In this document: positions 35,504 through 42,656 of the stretch, one piece after another
How positions within the stretch are numbered: the first letter of the stretch is position 1
How the letters are laid out: every line of letters starts with the position of its first letter
DNA from: an uncultured Flavobacteriales bacterium
Lineage (GTDB): Bacteria > Bacteroidota > Bacteroidia > Flavobacteriales > Crocinitomicaceae
Direction of reading: 5' to 3'
Assembly: GCA_946480815.1 (NCBI GenBank)
Contig: CAMLLB010000029.1
Coordinates: forward strand, 1-45,915
Length of the DNA: 45,915 bases
Translations under genes and position numbers: made by a program
The notes under the pieces: model-generated
Told to the model about the DNA's origin: nothing
Seen by the model: the letters and a program-made list of their open reading frames with translations, nothing else
Databases searched by the model: none

Positions 35504-35614
35504 CAGTTCCCGATATATTCTGCACTTATTCCCGATACTTTATCCGTCATAATGGATAAAGTACCGGGAAAGACACGTGGGGCACTCGAATCGACACGCA
35601 GAATACCAGAACTG
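35504..35614. repeat. Nested palindromic (REP/BIME-like) element 2
   Basis: Outer CAGTTC (35504-35509) pairs with GAACTG (35609-35614), ATTCTGC (35517-35523) with GCAGAAT (35598-35604), and a central stem of 15 bp (35531-35545 with 35554-35568) has one mismatch. It also carries GTGGGGCACTCGAA, related to element 1. It lies between the convergent ends of the YflT-like upstream region and the T9SS gene end. Confidence 0.65.
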
Positions 35615-35631
35615 GCAGAATTACTGTTGTT

Positions 35632-37134
35632 TTACTCAACAATTAATTTCCCAGAACCGGAAGTGTTTTTTCCATAAACATGATAGAAGTAAATTCCGGG
35701 GTTTGCGGATAAATCGATTGTAACGCTTGTACTTGAAGGAGTTGATTCCAATACCTTTGCTCCGAGTTGATTGTATACTACCAGTTTCTCAATCACTTCC
35801 GAAGCAGCAATTTGTACTGTTCCGTTGGAAGGATTCGGCCATGCTGTGAGCCCTGTGAGTTCCGAATGTTCATTCAAACCAAGTGTTTCCGGTGCAATCT
35901 TTACCAGGTAAGCATCACCGAAAGCAGCGTTCCATCCGTTACTTTCTGCATTGTAGTTTCCTTTTCCAACAACGAGTACCTGGTTGTCAGATGTGGCGAT
36001 GCAGGAAAGTCCCCAGCAGTGAGAACCGGTATAGATAGATCCGTTGTAGTAAGGCCCGATCTGGTTCATAGCGTATGCGTTCAGGATCTGACCGTTGTCA
36101 TTGATACAGAATAAAGCCATTTGCCCGCAGTTTTGCGGATTATTTTGTGCATCATTGAAGTTTTGGTCGATCTCACCCGCTGCAACAAATCCGTTTGCAA
36201 ATGGTACCATGTGATCACAAAATCCGAAGTTGATCGGGTTTCCATTGTGAGTGGTCATCATAGAAATAGATAAACTGTCACCGGTATTCGAAGCCACACG
36301 TATCACGGAAGGATAAACGATATTGTTTTGGCCCCAAGCACACGCAACCAGGTAATCACCGGCACTATTTTTCACCATGCTTACTTTCTGATCTCTCCAA
36401 AGTGAATTTCGGACATATTTTTTAGTCCAGTGAACAGTCCCGTCTGAAACAGCCAGTTTGGTTACAGCAAGGTCGTACATCCACCAGTCGGCACCGGCAT
36501 AACCACTCATAACCACATCCGATCCATCGAGGATCATGGAAGTAATTCCAATCACTTCTCCGGCATAATCGTGCGACCAGCTGGCAGTAAGGTTTCCGGG
36601 AGTAAATCGTTTCACAATTCCTATTGATGAATTTTGGCCGTAAGAAAGGATGTAATCGCCATTGGCTAACTCTACGTGAGCGAAATAACCATACCCCGAG
36701 GCCGGTCCCATCGGTCCGTAAAACGTGGAGATTGTATCTCCGTTCATTTCATTGAGTTTCGCAAATGTGAGCCTTCCATAGATTGTTTCGAAAACTCCAT
36801 ACAGTTCATTGTTGTTATTGCGGTACAACTTAGATAAGTTACTGAAGTTGCCATAAGTCGAGCCGTAGTATCGCACCCAAAGCGAATCACCGTTCGCATC
36901 TACTTTTGCCATATAAGCAACACGAGGTGATTTTTCAGCGATTCCCCCGATGAGGTAGCCGCCATCTCCCGTTTCAATGGTAGTTCTTGCTGTTTCGGCA
37001 GTATTATTAACAGCGTGATTTGAATAGATGTATTCTTTTTGCCATTGGATTTGAGCGAAGGATAAGCTTGTTGCTGTTGCAGCGACCAAAGCCAAAAGGA
37101 GGTGTTTTCCGAACTTTTTCATACCTGTATTCAT
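35632..37134 (-). CDS. Secreted protein with T9SS C-terminal sorting domain
   Basis: From the ATG at 37134 the protein is 500 aa and has a signal peptide (MKKFGKHLLLALVAATATSLSFAQ after four residues; the ATG at 37122 is equally possible). The body has no family that I know. It resembles T9SS proteins with repeated beta-strands of the delta-60 or propeller kind (TIETGDGGYLIGG, YMAKVDANGDSLWVRYYG, MVKNSAGDYLVAC). The last ~75 residues are a sorting domain (LTAWPNPSNGTVQIA then GIYFYHVYGK). A surface or released beta-propeller is likely. The function is unknown. Confidence 0.8.
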   Translation of the reverse strand: MNTGMKKFGKHLLLALVAATATSLSFAQIQWQKEYIYSNHAVNNTAETARTTIETGDGGYLIGGIAEKSPRVAYMAKVDANGDSLWVRYYGSTYGNFSNLSKLYRNNNNELYGVFETIYGRLTFAKLNEMNGDTISTFYGPMGPASGYGYFAHVELANGDYILSYGQNSSIGIVKRFTPGNLTASWSHDYAGEVIGITSMILDGSDVVMSGYAGADWWMYDLAVTKLAVSDGTVHWTKKYVRNSLWRDQKVSMVKNSAGDYLVACAWGQNNIVYPSVIRVASNTGDSLSISMMTTHNGNPINFGFCDHMVPFANGFVAAGEIDQNFNDAQNNPQNCGQMALFCINDNGQILNAYAMNQIGPYYNGSIYTGSHCWGLSCIATSDNQVLVVGKGNYNAESNGWNAAFGDAYLVKIAPETLGLNEHSELTGLTAWPNPSNGTVQIAASEVIEKLVVYNQLGAKVLESTPSSTSVTIDLSANPGIYFYHVYGKNTSGSGKLIVE

Positions 37135-37430
37135 AATGATTATACTGCAAAATTGCTGCAGAATTGAAAAGATGGCAATACGGTATATGTCGTATTTGTT
37201 TCTCCCTGTCGCTTCGGACCCGGACAAGAAGAGTGAATCGTAAGGAATGCATCGCGAATTACACTGGTATTCCTAATAAAAGTCGCAATTGAGTGATATG
37301 AAAATTCTCCGTACAAAGTGGTTTTGATGATTAATACAGAGAACATATTGTTAATTAAAAAGTTAATAATGTAGCTTTTATGTTTTTATTTAACATTTCC
37401 AAAATATATATAAATGGACATAGTTAATTG
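37135..37430. other. Divergent AT-rich intergenic region
   Basis: This is the shared upstream region of the leftward T9SS gene and the rightward lmo0937-type micro-gene. It is AT-rich, and apart from ncRNA candidate D, which begins at 37431, I find no gene or repeat. Confidence 0.5.
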
Positions 37431-37464
37431 TGTAAACCATCCCCTGTACACATTGCTACATTTG
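37431..37464 (+). promoter_or_regulatory. Diverged motif copy D with a housekeeping -7 box
   Basis: TGTAAA (37431-37436) resembles the first box of the bipartite motif, but the second TGTAAR box is absent. A perfect TACATTTG box lies at 37457-37464. It heads leader candidate D, so it may be driven by the primary sigma factor. Confidence 0.5.
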
Positions 37465-37556
37465 AAACAAGAAGACATGAAAATTAGATTTTGAAAGTAG
37501 GTGAAACCCTATGTGGTAAATCGAGTGGTTAGGTAAAAGGGGTGAAAGCCCCTTTT
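37465..37556 (+). ncRNA. Candidate small RNA or attenuated leader, copy D
   Basis: The stretch ends in GTGGTTAGGT and a perfect 8-bp hairpin AAAAGGGG (37535-37542) / CCCCTTTT (37549-37556). TGTGGTA and the pre-hairpin box match copy E closely. The micro-gene ATG is 119 nt further on. Confidence 0.55.
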
Positions 37557-37674
37557 AAATTTAATCTGTAGTTAGGTAGAAATGGGTCTGTTATTTTCCT
37601 TTTCCATAAGTATGAATTTTTAAGTGGAACCGGGATTCTGAAAAGTTCGGAATTCAACATTAAAAAAAATAATT

Positions 37675-37827
37675 ATGAGAGTAATAATAAGTACGTTATC
37701 CATTTTATTGGCCATGGGATGGTCTATCGGATACTTTAGATTTGAAGCAGGGGAACCCATACATTTGACACTGGTTGTAGCAGTGTTCGCGCTAATTATG
37801 CAGTGGCTTCCAAGCAGTAAACCTTAG
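37675..37827 (+). CDS. lmo0937-family micro-protein
   Basis: This 50-aa frame reads MRVIISTLSILLAMGWSIGYF then a short polar stretch, LTLVVAVFALIMQWL and ends SSKP. It has two membrane segments, and its layout matches small lmo0937-type membrane proteins that are frequent in Bacteroidota and Firmicutes, normally ~50 aa. A paralogue lies at 42152. It is too short for default gene callers. Function unknown. It sits behind leader candidate D. Confidence 0.85.
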   Translation: MRVIISTLSILLAMGWSIGYFRFEAGEPIHLTLVVAVFALIMQWLPSSKP

Positions 37828-37967
37828 ATAATACTATAACAGCACACCGTGGATTCATAGTCAAAGTGGGTTACTTTTTCATAAAATAACCGGTTGAATA
37901 TCAATCTGATAAATAGTTTGCCAAACAGGTGGATTATTTTTACCTTAATGAACTTATACAACTTGCT

Positions 37968-38561
37968 TTGAGAATTTATGTGAAATACATGGTGGGCAGT
38001 CGCTGCTGTGACAGATTAGGTGAAGAACTGGTAAACTGGGGAATGATGCCGGAAGTTAGTACGGGAATGGTGACCTTTCATGAAGAATTGAGCGAGGCAC
38101 AACTTTTTCTGCTAAGGGAAAGTCTTTTTGAAATGGGTTTTGAGATGGTTGATCCGGAAAACAGTGAGTTGCTGGAAAAGATTTCAGATTCGATTAAAAC
38201 GTTAATCTATCAAAATCCTGAAATTGCAATTGAAAGGTATCCCGAATACTTGCAAAAACAAGGACTGATAGATCCTGAAATAATGGAAGTTTTTTCCCAG
38301 GTACATGGGGTTGATCTGATCCAATATGTGACGGTTCAACAAGTAGAACGGATTAAGGAAATGATTTTGTACGAAGGTCGGAAATTAAAAGAAATAGCTG
38401 AGGTTTTTCAGTTTAAGAATAAACAACAATTAAAAAGGACATTTGAACGAATTACCGGGTTAGCACCGGTGTTTTACAAGGAAATAAGAGAGAAACGTTC
38501 AAAGATCCGCGACGAAAGCGGGTTTGGCGAAAAAATACGTGCTATTAAGGAGATAAATTGA
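37968..38561 (+). CDS. AraC-type regulator, first of a tandem pair
   Basis: The probable start is TTG at 37968, giving 197 aa and an N-terminus (LRIYVKYMVGSRCC) aligned with its neighbour at 38756. A GTG at 37929 would add 13 residues. Residues ~1-90 form a small N-terminal domain of unknown ligand. Residues ~100-180 are a two-HTH AraC domain (KLKEIAEVFQFKNKQQLKRTFERITGL). The tail is basic and slightly longer than in the neighbour. It follows the lmo0937 gene by 140 nt. Its targets are unknown. Confidence 0.82.
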   Translation: MRIYVKYMVGSRCCDRLGEELVNWGMMPEVSTGMVTFHEELSEAQLFLLRESLFEMGFEMVDPENSELLEKISDSIKTLIYQNPEIAIERYPEYLQKQGLIDPEIMEVFSQVHGVDLIQYVTVQQVERIKEMILYEGRKLKEIAEVFQFKNKQQLKRTFERITGLAPVFYKEIREKRSKIRDESGFGEKIRAIKEIN

Positions 38562-38680
38562 GAGGGATAATGCACGCCTCGTAACTTTTAAAACAAATAA
38601 CTATGGTACATTGAAAATTGGGTAAAGACACATTCAGTAACTTGAATTAAGTGAGTTAGTCCATAACAATTATGTGAAAG

Positions 38681-38706
38681 AAAACAAAACAAAACAAAAC
38701 AAAAAC
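38681..38706 (+). repeat. AAAAC pentanucleotide tandem repeat
   Basis: Four perfect AAAAC units (38681-38700) and a fifth slightly longer copy stand in the short upstream region of the second AraC gene. Variation in copy number could alter the spacing of its promoter. Confidence 0.85.
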
Positions 38707-38755
38707 TCAACTTATTTCCAGCTAATAATTTATGAATCACTAAACTCTTTTTGAT

Positions 38756-39301
38756 TTGAGACTATACATTAAATACATGGTCAGTTCGCGCTGCAAATCA
38801 CTTGTTCAGGCTGAACTGGAAAAATTAGGGATCCAATGCGCTACAGTGGATCTTGGAATTGTAGAAACCCTTACTGAACTTTCAAGTGAAGACCTGGAGA
38901 CTTTGAGGATAAATTTATCGAAATCCGGACTTGAACTTCTGGAAGACAAAAAAAGATTGCTGGTAGTTCAAATGAAAGACGCGATCCTCGACTTGATCTG
39001 GAACTCGGAAGAAATACCGAATGTGAACTATTCGGAATACCTCAGTGAAAAGCTGAACCAGGATTATACTTATCTTTCCGGAATCTTTTCGGAAGCGAAA
39101 GGTGTTACCGTTCAGCAATTCATTATACTCAAAAAAACCGAACGTGTCAAGGAGCTTTTAGCAAGCACCGACATGAGTTTGGCGGATATTGCATTTAAGT
39201 TGAATTACAGTAGTGTGGCTCATCTTTCCAATCAATTTAAGAAAAATACGGGGCTTAGTCCATCTCATTACAGGGAGATGATGGCACACAAAGTAACTTA
39301 G
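38756..39301 (+). CDS. AraC-type regulator, second of a tandem pair
   Basis: The 181-aa protein is paralogous to the one at 37968. It starts with TTG (LRLYIKYMVSSRC); an in-frame TAA lies four codons upstream, and the only downstream ATG is the Met in YMV. The C-terminal AraC domain is clear: ERVKELLASTDMSLADIAFKL, then NYSSVAHLSNQFKKNTGLSPSHYR. The N-terminal ~95 residues hold the conserved KYMVSSRCKSLVQAELEKLGI block found in a Bacteroidota-specific AraC group. A long hairpin follows the stop. Confidence 0.9.
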   Translation: MRLYIKYMVSSRCKSLVQAELEKLGIQCATVDLGIVETLTELSSEDLETLRINLSKSGLELLEDKKRLLVVQMKDAILDLIWNSEEIPNVNYSEYLSEKLNQDYTYLSGIFSEAKGVTVQQFIILKKTERVKELLASTDMSLADIAFKLNYSSVAHLSNQFKKNTGLSPSHYREMMAHKVT

Positions 39302-39347
39302 TTTAGTATACTATATAAAGAAGCAGCACACTTATTACCCTTTTGTT

Positions 39348-39400
39348 GGCACGAGTGCTTATTTCGATCCTTCGGAATAACACTCGTGCCTCTTTATTTT
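39348..39400. terminator. Long bidirectional terminator hairpin
   Basis: GGCACGAGTG (39348-39357) pairs perfectly with CACTCGTGCC (39381-39390), extended inward by TTATT/AATAA and CGA/TCG around a TCCT loop. TCTTTATTTT follows. It lies between the convergent AraC gene and the membrane protein ending at 39399. A variant with the same GCACG core is at 45722. Confidence 0.88.
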
Positions 39401-39752
39401 ACACTCGTGCCGTTGTAAAAGCATAGACCAGCAAAAACACAAAACCTGTAACTGCGAGTAAGCCGTGAACAATTGCCAGGCTCTTCGGTAAGGAGTGTCC
39501 CGTCACATCACGGGCAAAAAGCACAATTCCTCCCAAAGCAGTAATGATGAACAAGACTACGATCTGAACCGTGTCGGCCCCTGTTTTGACCATATCCACG
39601 ATCAATAAAATAAGCGCAGTTGCTGCCAGTAAACCGTGCGTAATTGCCACGCCTTTTGGTACCGGTCTATTTTGTAAAACCAGTATTAACATGTAAAGTC
39701 CGATCATTGCTGCAATTGCAAACAACATGATCGCGGTGTAAATCAACTCCAT
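39399..39752 (-). CDS. Four-helix membrane protein with internal duplication
   Basis: The 117-aa protein has four hydrophobic segments. Residues ~30-54 (PVPKGVAITHGLLAATALILL) and ~86-110 (SLPKSLAIVHGLLAVTGFVFLL) are clear repeats, so it looks like a duplicated two-helix hairpin. A His-Gly pair is conserved in both copies and could bind haem or metal. It is 13 nt after the end of the Rieske oxidoreductase in the same direction and thus likely its operon partner. I do not recognise a family. Confidence 0.75.
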   Translation of the reverse strand: MELIYTAIMLFAIAAMIGLYMLILVLQNRPVPKGVAITHGLLAATALILLIVDMVKTGADTVQIVVLFIITALGGIVLFARDVTGHSLPKSLAIVHGLLAVTGFVFLLVYAFTTARV

Positions 39753-39765
39753 CTTCTTCTTTTTT

Positions 39766-41274
39766 TTATTCGTTTGACAAATCCTTTCCGGGAAGATCTT
39801 TCAATGCAGGCCCTTCGATCACTTTTCCGTTGATATCGAAGCGGCTGCCATGACAAGGGCAATCCCAGGTTTTTTCAGACTGGTTCCAGTTGACGATACA
39901 TTGCATATGCGTACAAACCGCCGAAACCAGATGCAGTTTCCAGTTCTCATCTTTATAAACCGCCAGTTTTTCATGGTCCTGAACGATCACTTTCCCCTCA
40001 CCGGGTTGTATTTCACTGAGTTGTTCTGCGTCCACATTCCAGGGCATATCTTTCAGGTATTGAACGACAACATCTGTGTTTTCAATGATGAAATTCTTCG
40101 CTGAGCGCACCGGTGTAAACCGCCCGGCCCGGTAAATCTCTTCCCAGGGATTGAGCCTTCCCAGCACCTGGTCCGAAACGATCATTGCAGCAAGTGTTCC
40201 GTAAGTCAATCCATCGGAAGCGAAACCGGTCATGAAATACACATGGTCCCCATGCTTCCCGATATAAGGCAAACCGTCTGCAGAACGGTATTGCTGACCT
40301 CCCCAGAAATACTTGATCCCGGAAACAGGGAGTCTTTTTTCCAGGTAAACTTCAAGTCCTGAAATATAGTTGCGCGTGTCTTCGTGCTGCCCCGTTTTAA
40401 ACTTGTCACCAATTGCCATGACGTAATTTTGTCCTTTGTCCCGGAACGAACGAACAGAATGTCTCGGTTCATTCAGGCCCCAAAAAATCCCGCCCGGGAA
40501 AGAAGGATCATTGACCGCCGCAGCAACACCGAATTCCCTATACGGAGCAAGCAAAGTCTGGATCATATAATTTCCAATAGGAGTATGTGTAGCCAGCAAA
40601 ATGGAGTTCGCTTTCACACTTCCTTTTTCCGTTCTTACAATCCCGTTTTTATCATCCAGTTCGATCACCCGGCTATTCTCAAAGATCTTGCATTTTCCGG
40701 AAACAGCTTTTGCGAGCTGCCGAACGTATTTCAAGGGGTGGAATTGTGCCTGACCTGCTATACGCAAAGCTTTTACGGTTTTATATGGTAAACCTGCTTC
40801 ATCCAGGATTTGCGGATTCAATCCTGCTTCGCGGAATGAGTCAAACTCGTCTTCAATAAATGTTTCAATGTCCCTGGTCAGTTCTTCGGCAAAAAGTGTA
40901 AAAGGTTGCCGGTGAAAATCACAATCGATCTGGTGGAGACGAATGGTTTCTTCGATCTGGTTAATGGCTGCTGTACGTGATTGAACAACTGCCTTCATGA
41001 CATCTGTATTCCATTTTTGCTGGAGAACAGATAAATGCTCGTCTACTACTGAATAAAGATTCCCGGTAGAATTTCCGGTGGTTCCCAAACCAATCGTCCT
41101 GGCTTCGAGAAGAATGATTTTTTTTCCTGCATTACTTAAAAGCAGTGCAGCCGTTAGCCCCGTAATACCGCCACCGATGATGACAGTATCTATATCCTCC
41201 ATTCCTTCAAAAACGGGAAATGTTACTGCCTCTCCGACCGTATCTTCCCACAGTGATTTTGCTTGTAAATCCAT
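39766..41274 (-). CDS. FAD-dependent oxidoreductase with C-terminal Rieske domain
   Basis: From the ATG at 41274 the protein is 502 aa; an ATG at 41298 would add eight. The N-terminal ~380 residues are a D-amino-acid-oxidase-like fold (TVIIGGGITGLTAALLLSNAGK, HFYL-free, and MTGFASDGLTYGTLAAMIVS). The C-terminal ~100 residues are a Rieske [2Fe-2S] module with CTHMQC and CPCHGSRFD, giving the Cys-His and Cys-His ligand pairs. The layout is that of flavoprotein-Rieske fusions found in many Bacteroidota and proteobacteria, with unclear substrates. A small membrane protein follows. Confidence 0.9.
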   Translation of the reverse strand: MDLQAKSLWEDTVGEAVTFPVFEGMEDIDTVIIGGGITGLTAALLLSNAGKKIILLEARTIGLGTTGNSTGNLYSVVDEHLSVLQQKWNTDVMKAVVQSRTAAINQIEETIRLHQIDCDFHRQPFTLFAEELTRDIETFIEDEFDSFREAGLNPQILDEAGLPYKTVKALRIAGQAQFHPLKYVRQLAKAVSGKCKIFENSRVIELDDKNGIVRTEKGSVKANSILLATHTPIGNYMIQTLLAPYREFGVAAAVNDPSFPGGIFWGLNEPRHSVRSFRDKGQNYVMAIGDKFKTGQHEDTRNYISGLEVYLEKRLPVSGIKYFWGGQQYRSADGLPYIGKHGDHVYFMTGFASDGLTYGTLAAMIVSDQVLGRLNPWEEIYRAGRFTPVRSAKNFIIENTDVVVQYLKDMPWNVDAEQLSEIQPGEGKVIVQDHEKLAVYKDENWKLHLVSAVCTHMQCIVNWNQSEKTWDCPCHGSRFDINGKVIEGPALKDLPGKDLSNE

Positions 41275-41417
41275 CCCTCCAATTTTTCTTCTCCACAATC
41301 TAATTTAAGGAAAACGGATCTCGGATTTTTTGATTTTGGTCTTTTTTAACGAGTTTGGCCGGGAAATTTTTCACCTTCATTGATTGGCTTGTTCAATCTT
41401 CACAATAGTATGAATTA

Positions 41418-41444
41418 TGCAAATAGACAGGAGGATTTTGTAAG
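41418..41444 (+). promoter_or_regulatory. Bipartite motif copy F, upstream of DUF892
   Basis: TGCAAA (41418-41423) and TGTAAG (41439-41444) at a 21-nt offset. The 16 preceding bases match those of copy B exactly. It lies 62 nt before the DUF892 start with no hairpin between. Confidence 0.65.
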
Positions 41445-41506
41445 CATTTTTCCTTCCCGGAGCTTTAATTTTCGGTTAGAAGAAATTAATAAAAAAACAG
41501 GAAATT

Positions 41507-42037
41507 ATGGCAACAAAAACATCCAATCAAAGCGGATCAACAAGAGAGTCCGGGTTTCGTGAGTTATTCGTTAATGAATTGAAAGACATTTATTGGGCAG
41601 AAAAAGCCTTAACAAAGGCAATCCCTAAAATGGTGAAAAAAGCAATGAACGAAGAACTTGTAGCAGCATTGGAAGATCATCTTGCAGTTACAGAAACGCA
41701 TGTAGACCGTTTAGAGCAGGTTTTTGAGATTATAGGTGAAAAGGCATCTGCAAAAAAATGTGAGGCTATGGAAGGGTTGATTGCAGAAGCAGAAGAGATC
41801 ATGAAAGATACCGAAGACGAAATGGTACGTGATGCCGGGATTATTTCAGCAGCTCAAAAAGTAGAACATTATGAAATAGCAAGCTACGGAACCCTGGTTG
41901 CGTTTGCAAACACATTGGGTGAATCCGATGCGGCAGCTTTACTGGAAGAAACGCTGAACGAAGAAAAAGAGGCGGACCAGACCCTGACAGAGATTGCAGA
42001 ATCTTCGATCAATATAGACGCAGCAGGCGAAGAATAA
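41507..42037 (+). CDS. DUF892 (YciE/YciF) ferritin-like stress protein
   Basis: The 176-aa protein is the DUF892 four-helix bundle, a dimer with a dinuclear metal site in related structures. ELFVNELKDIYWAEKALTKAIPKMVKKA opens it, EDHLAVTETHVDRLEQVFEIIG carries Glu and His of the metal site, and AAQKVEHYEIASYGTLVAFA supplies another His-Glu pair. The family is induced by osmotic and stationary-phase stress in enterobacteria. Its ATG follows motif copy F closely. Confidence 0.92.
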   Translation: MATKTSNQSGSTRESGFRELFVNELKDIYWAEKALTKAIPKMVKKAMNEELVAALEDHLAVTETHVDRLEQVFEIIGEKASAKKCEAMEGLIAEAEEIMKDTEDEMVRDAGIISAAQKVEHYEIASYGTLVAFANTLGESDAAALLEETLNEEKEADQTLTEIAESSINIDAAGEE

Positions 42038-42151
42038 GACTAGTGGTGTGTTGATGAATGAACAATGTTGGAGGGAAGTGTGAAAACCTTCCTCTGACGC
42101 ACCAAAAAATCGGGTTACTCTTAACTGAGGCCACTATTCAATAGTACAATG

Positions 42152-42361
42152 ATGAGAGTAATCATATGCATCTTAGCGCTACTTGTAATTACAGGTTGGG
42201 CTATTGTTTATTTCAAATACAAGGAAGGTGGCCTGTTTCATTTGACCCTGGTTGTAGCAGTAATTGCAATTGGAGCTCAATTGTTCCCGGGAAGTAAACC
42301 TTCAAATAAATTTAAAAATCGAAATCATGAAAACAGAAGGAGATCACTCAATGAAAGATAA
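42152..42361 (+). CDS. lmo0937-family micro-protein with C-terminal extension
   Basis: The protein is 69 aa from the ATG at 42152 (42149 is an alternative). Its first 50 residues mirror the copy at 37675: MRVIICILALLVITGWAIVYF, then LTLVVAVIAIGAQLFPGSKP. The other copy stops directly after SKP; here the reading frame continues for 20 polar, basic residues and overlaps the YtxH start by 35 nt. The extension may be a loss of the ancestral stop. Membrane protein of unknown function. Confidence 0.8.
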   Translation: MRVIICILALLVITGWAIVYFKYKEGGLFHLTLVVAVIAIGAQLFPGSKPSNKFKNRNHENRRRSLNER

Positions 42362-42536
42362 AAAATCCAAAGGATACGGAAAAATGATGGCGTTTGCTGC
42401 AGGAGCGGCAGCCGGAGTAGCGGTCGGGATGTTAATCGCATCAGACAAAGGAAGCAGCTTCAGAGATAAAGTAAAAAGTTTTATCCGCGAAGCCGACGGA
42501 TCAAGAGAAAACAGGCCGGAAGAGATGATGAACTGA
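42327..42536 (+). CDS. YtxH-domain small membrane protein
   Basis: The 69-aa product starts MKTEGDHSMKDKKSKGYG and has one Gly/Ala-rich membrane segment (MMAFAAGAAAGVAVGMLIAS) then a charged tail (FRDKVKSFIREADG), the YtxH pattern. A longer reading from 42264 has no family N-terminus. It overlaps the end of the micro-protein gene by 35 nt, so the two are probably translated together. Role in general stress is inferred from the family; its paralogue is at 45462. Confidence 0.85.
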   Translation: MKTEGDHSMKDKKSKGYGKMMAFAAGAAAGVAVGMLIASDKGSSFRDKVKSFIREADGSRENRPEEMMN

Positions 42537-42656
42537 AGTTCGAAGCAGATTTTCAATCACTTCGGATTAAATGAGAGGAGCTTTTATATTCGTTTCCATA
42601 TTGTATTTTAACAGTCTGTGTAATAGAAGTATAAAGCTCCTTCCGTAAATTTGCAC

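Noticed and set aside
38595..38625. Possible sixth bipartite motif before the second AraC gene
   Set aside because: Contains GGTAC and GGTAAAG, but the offset and box sequences do not fit.
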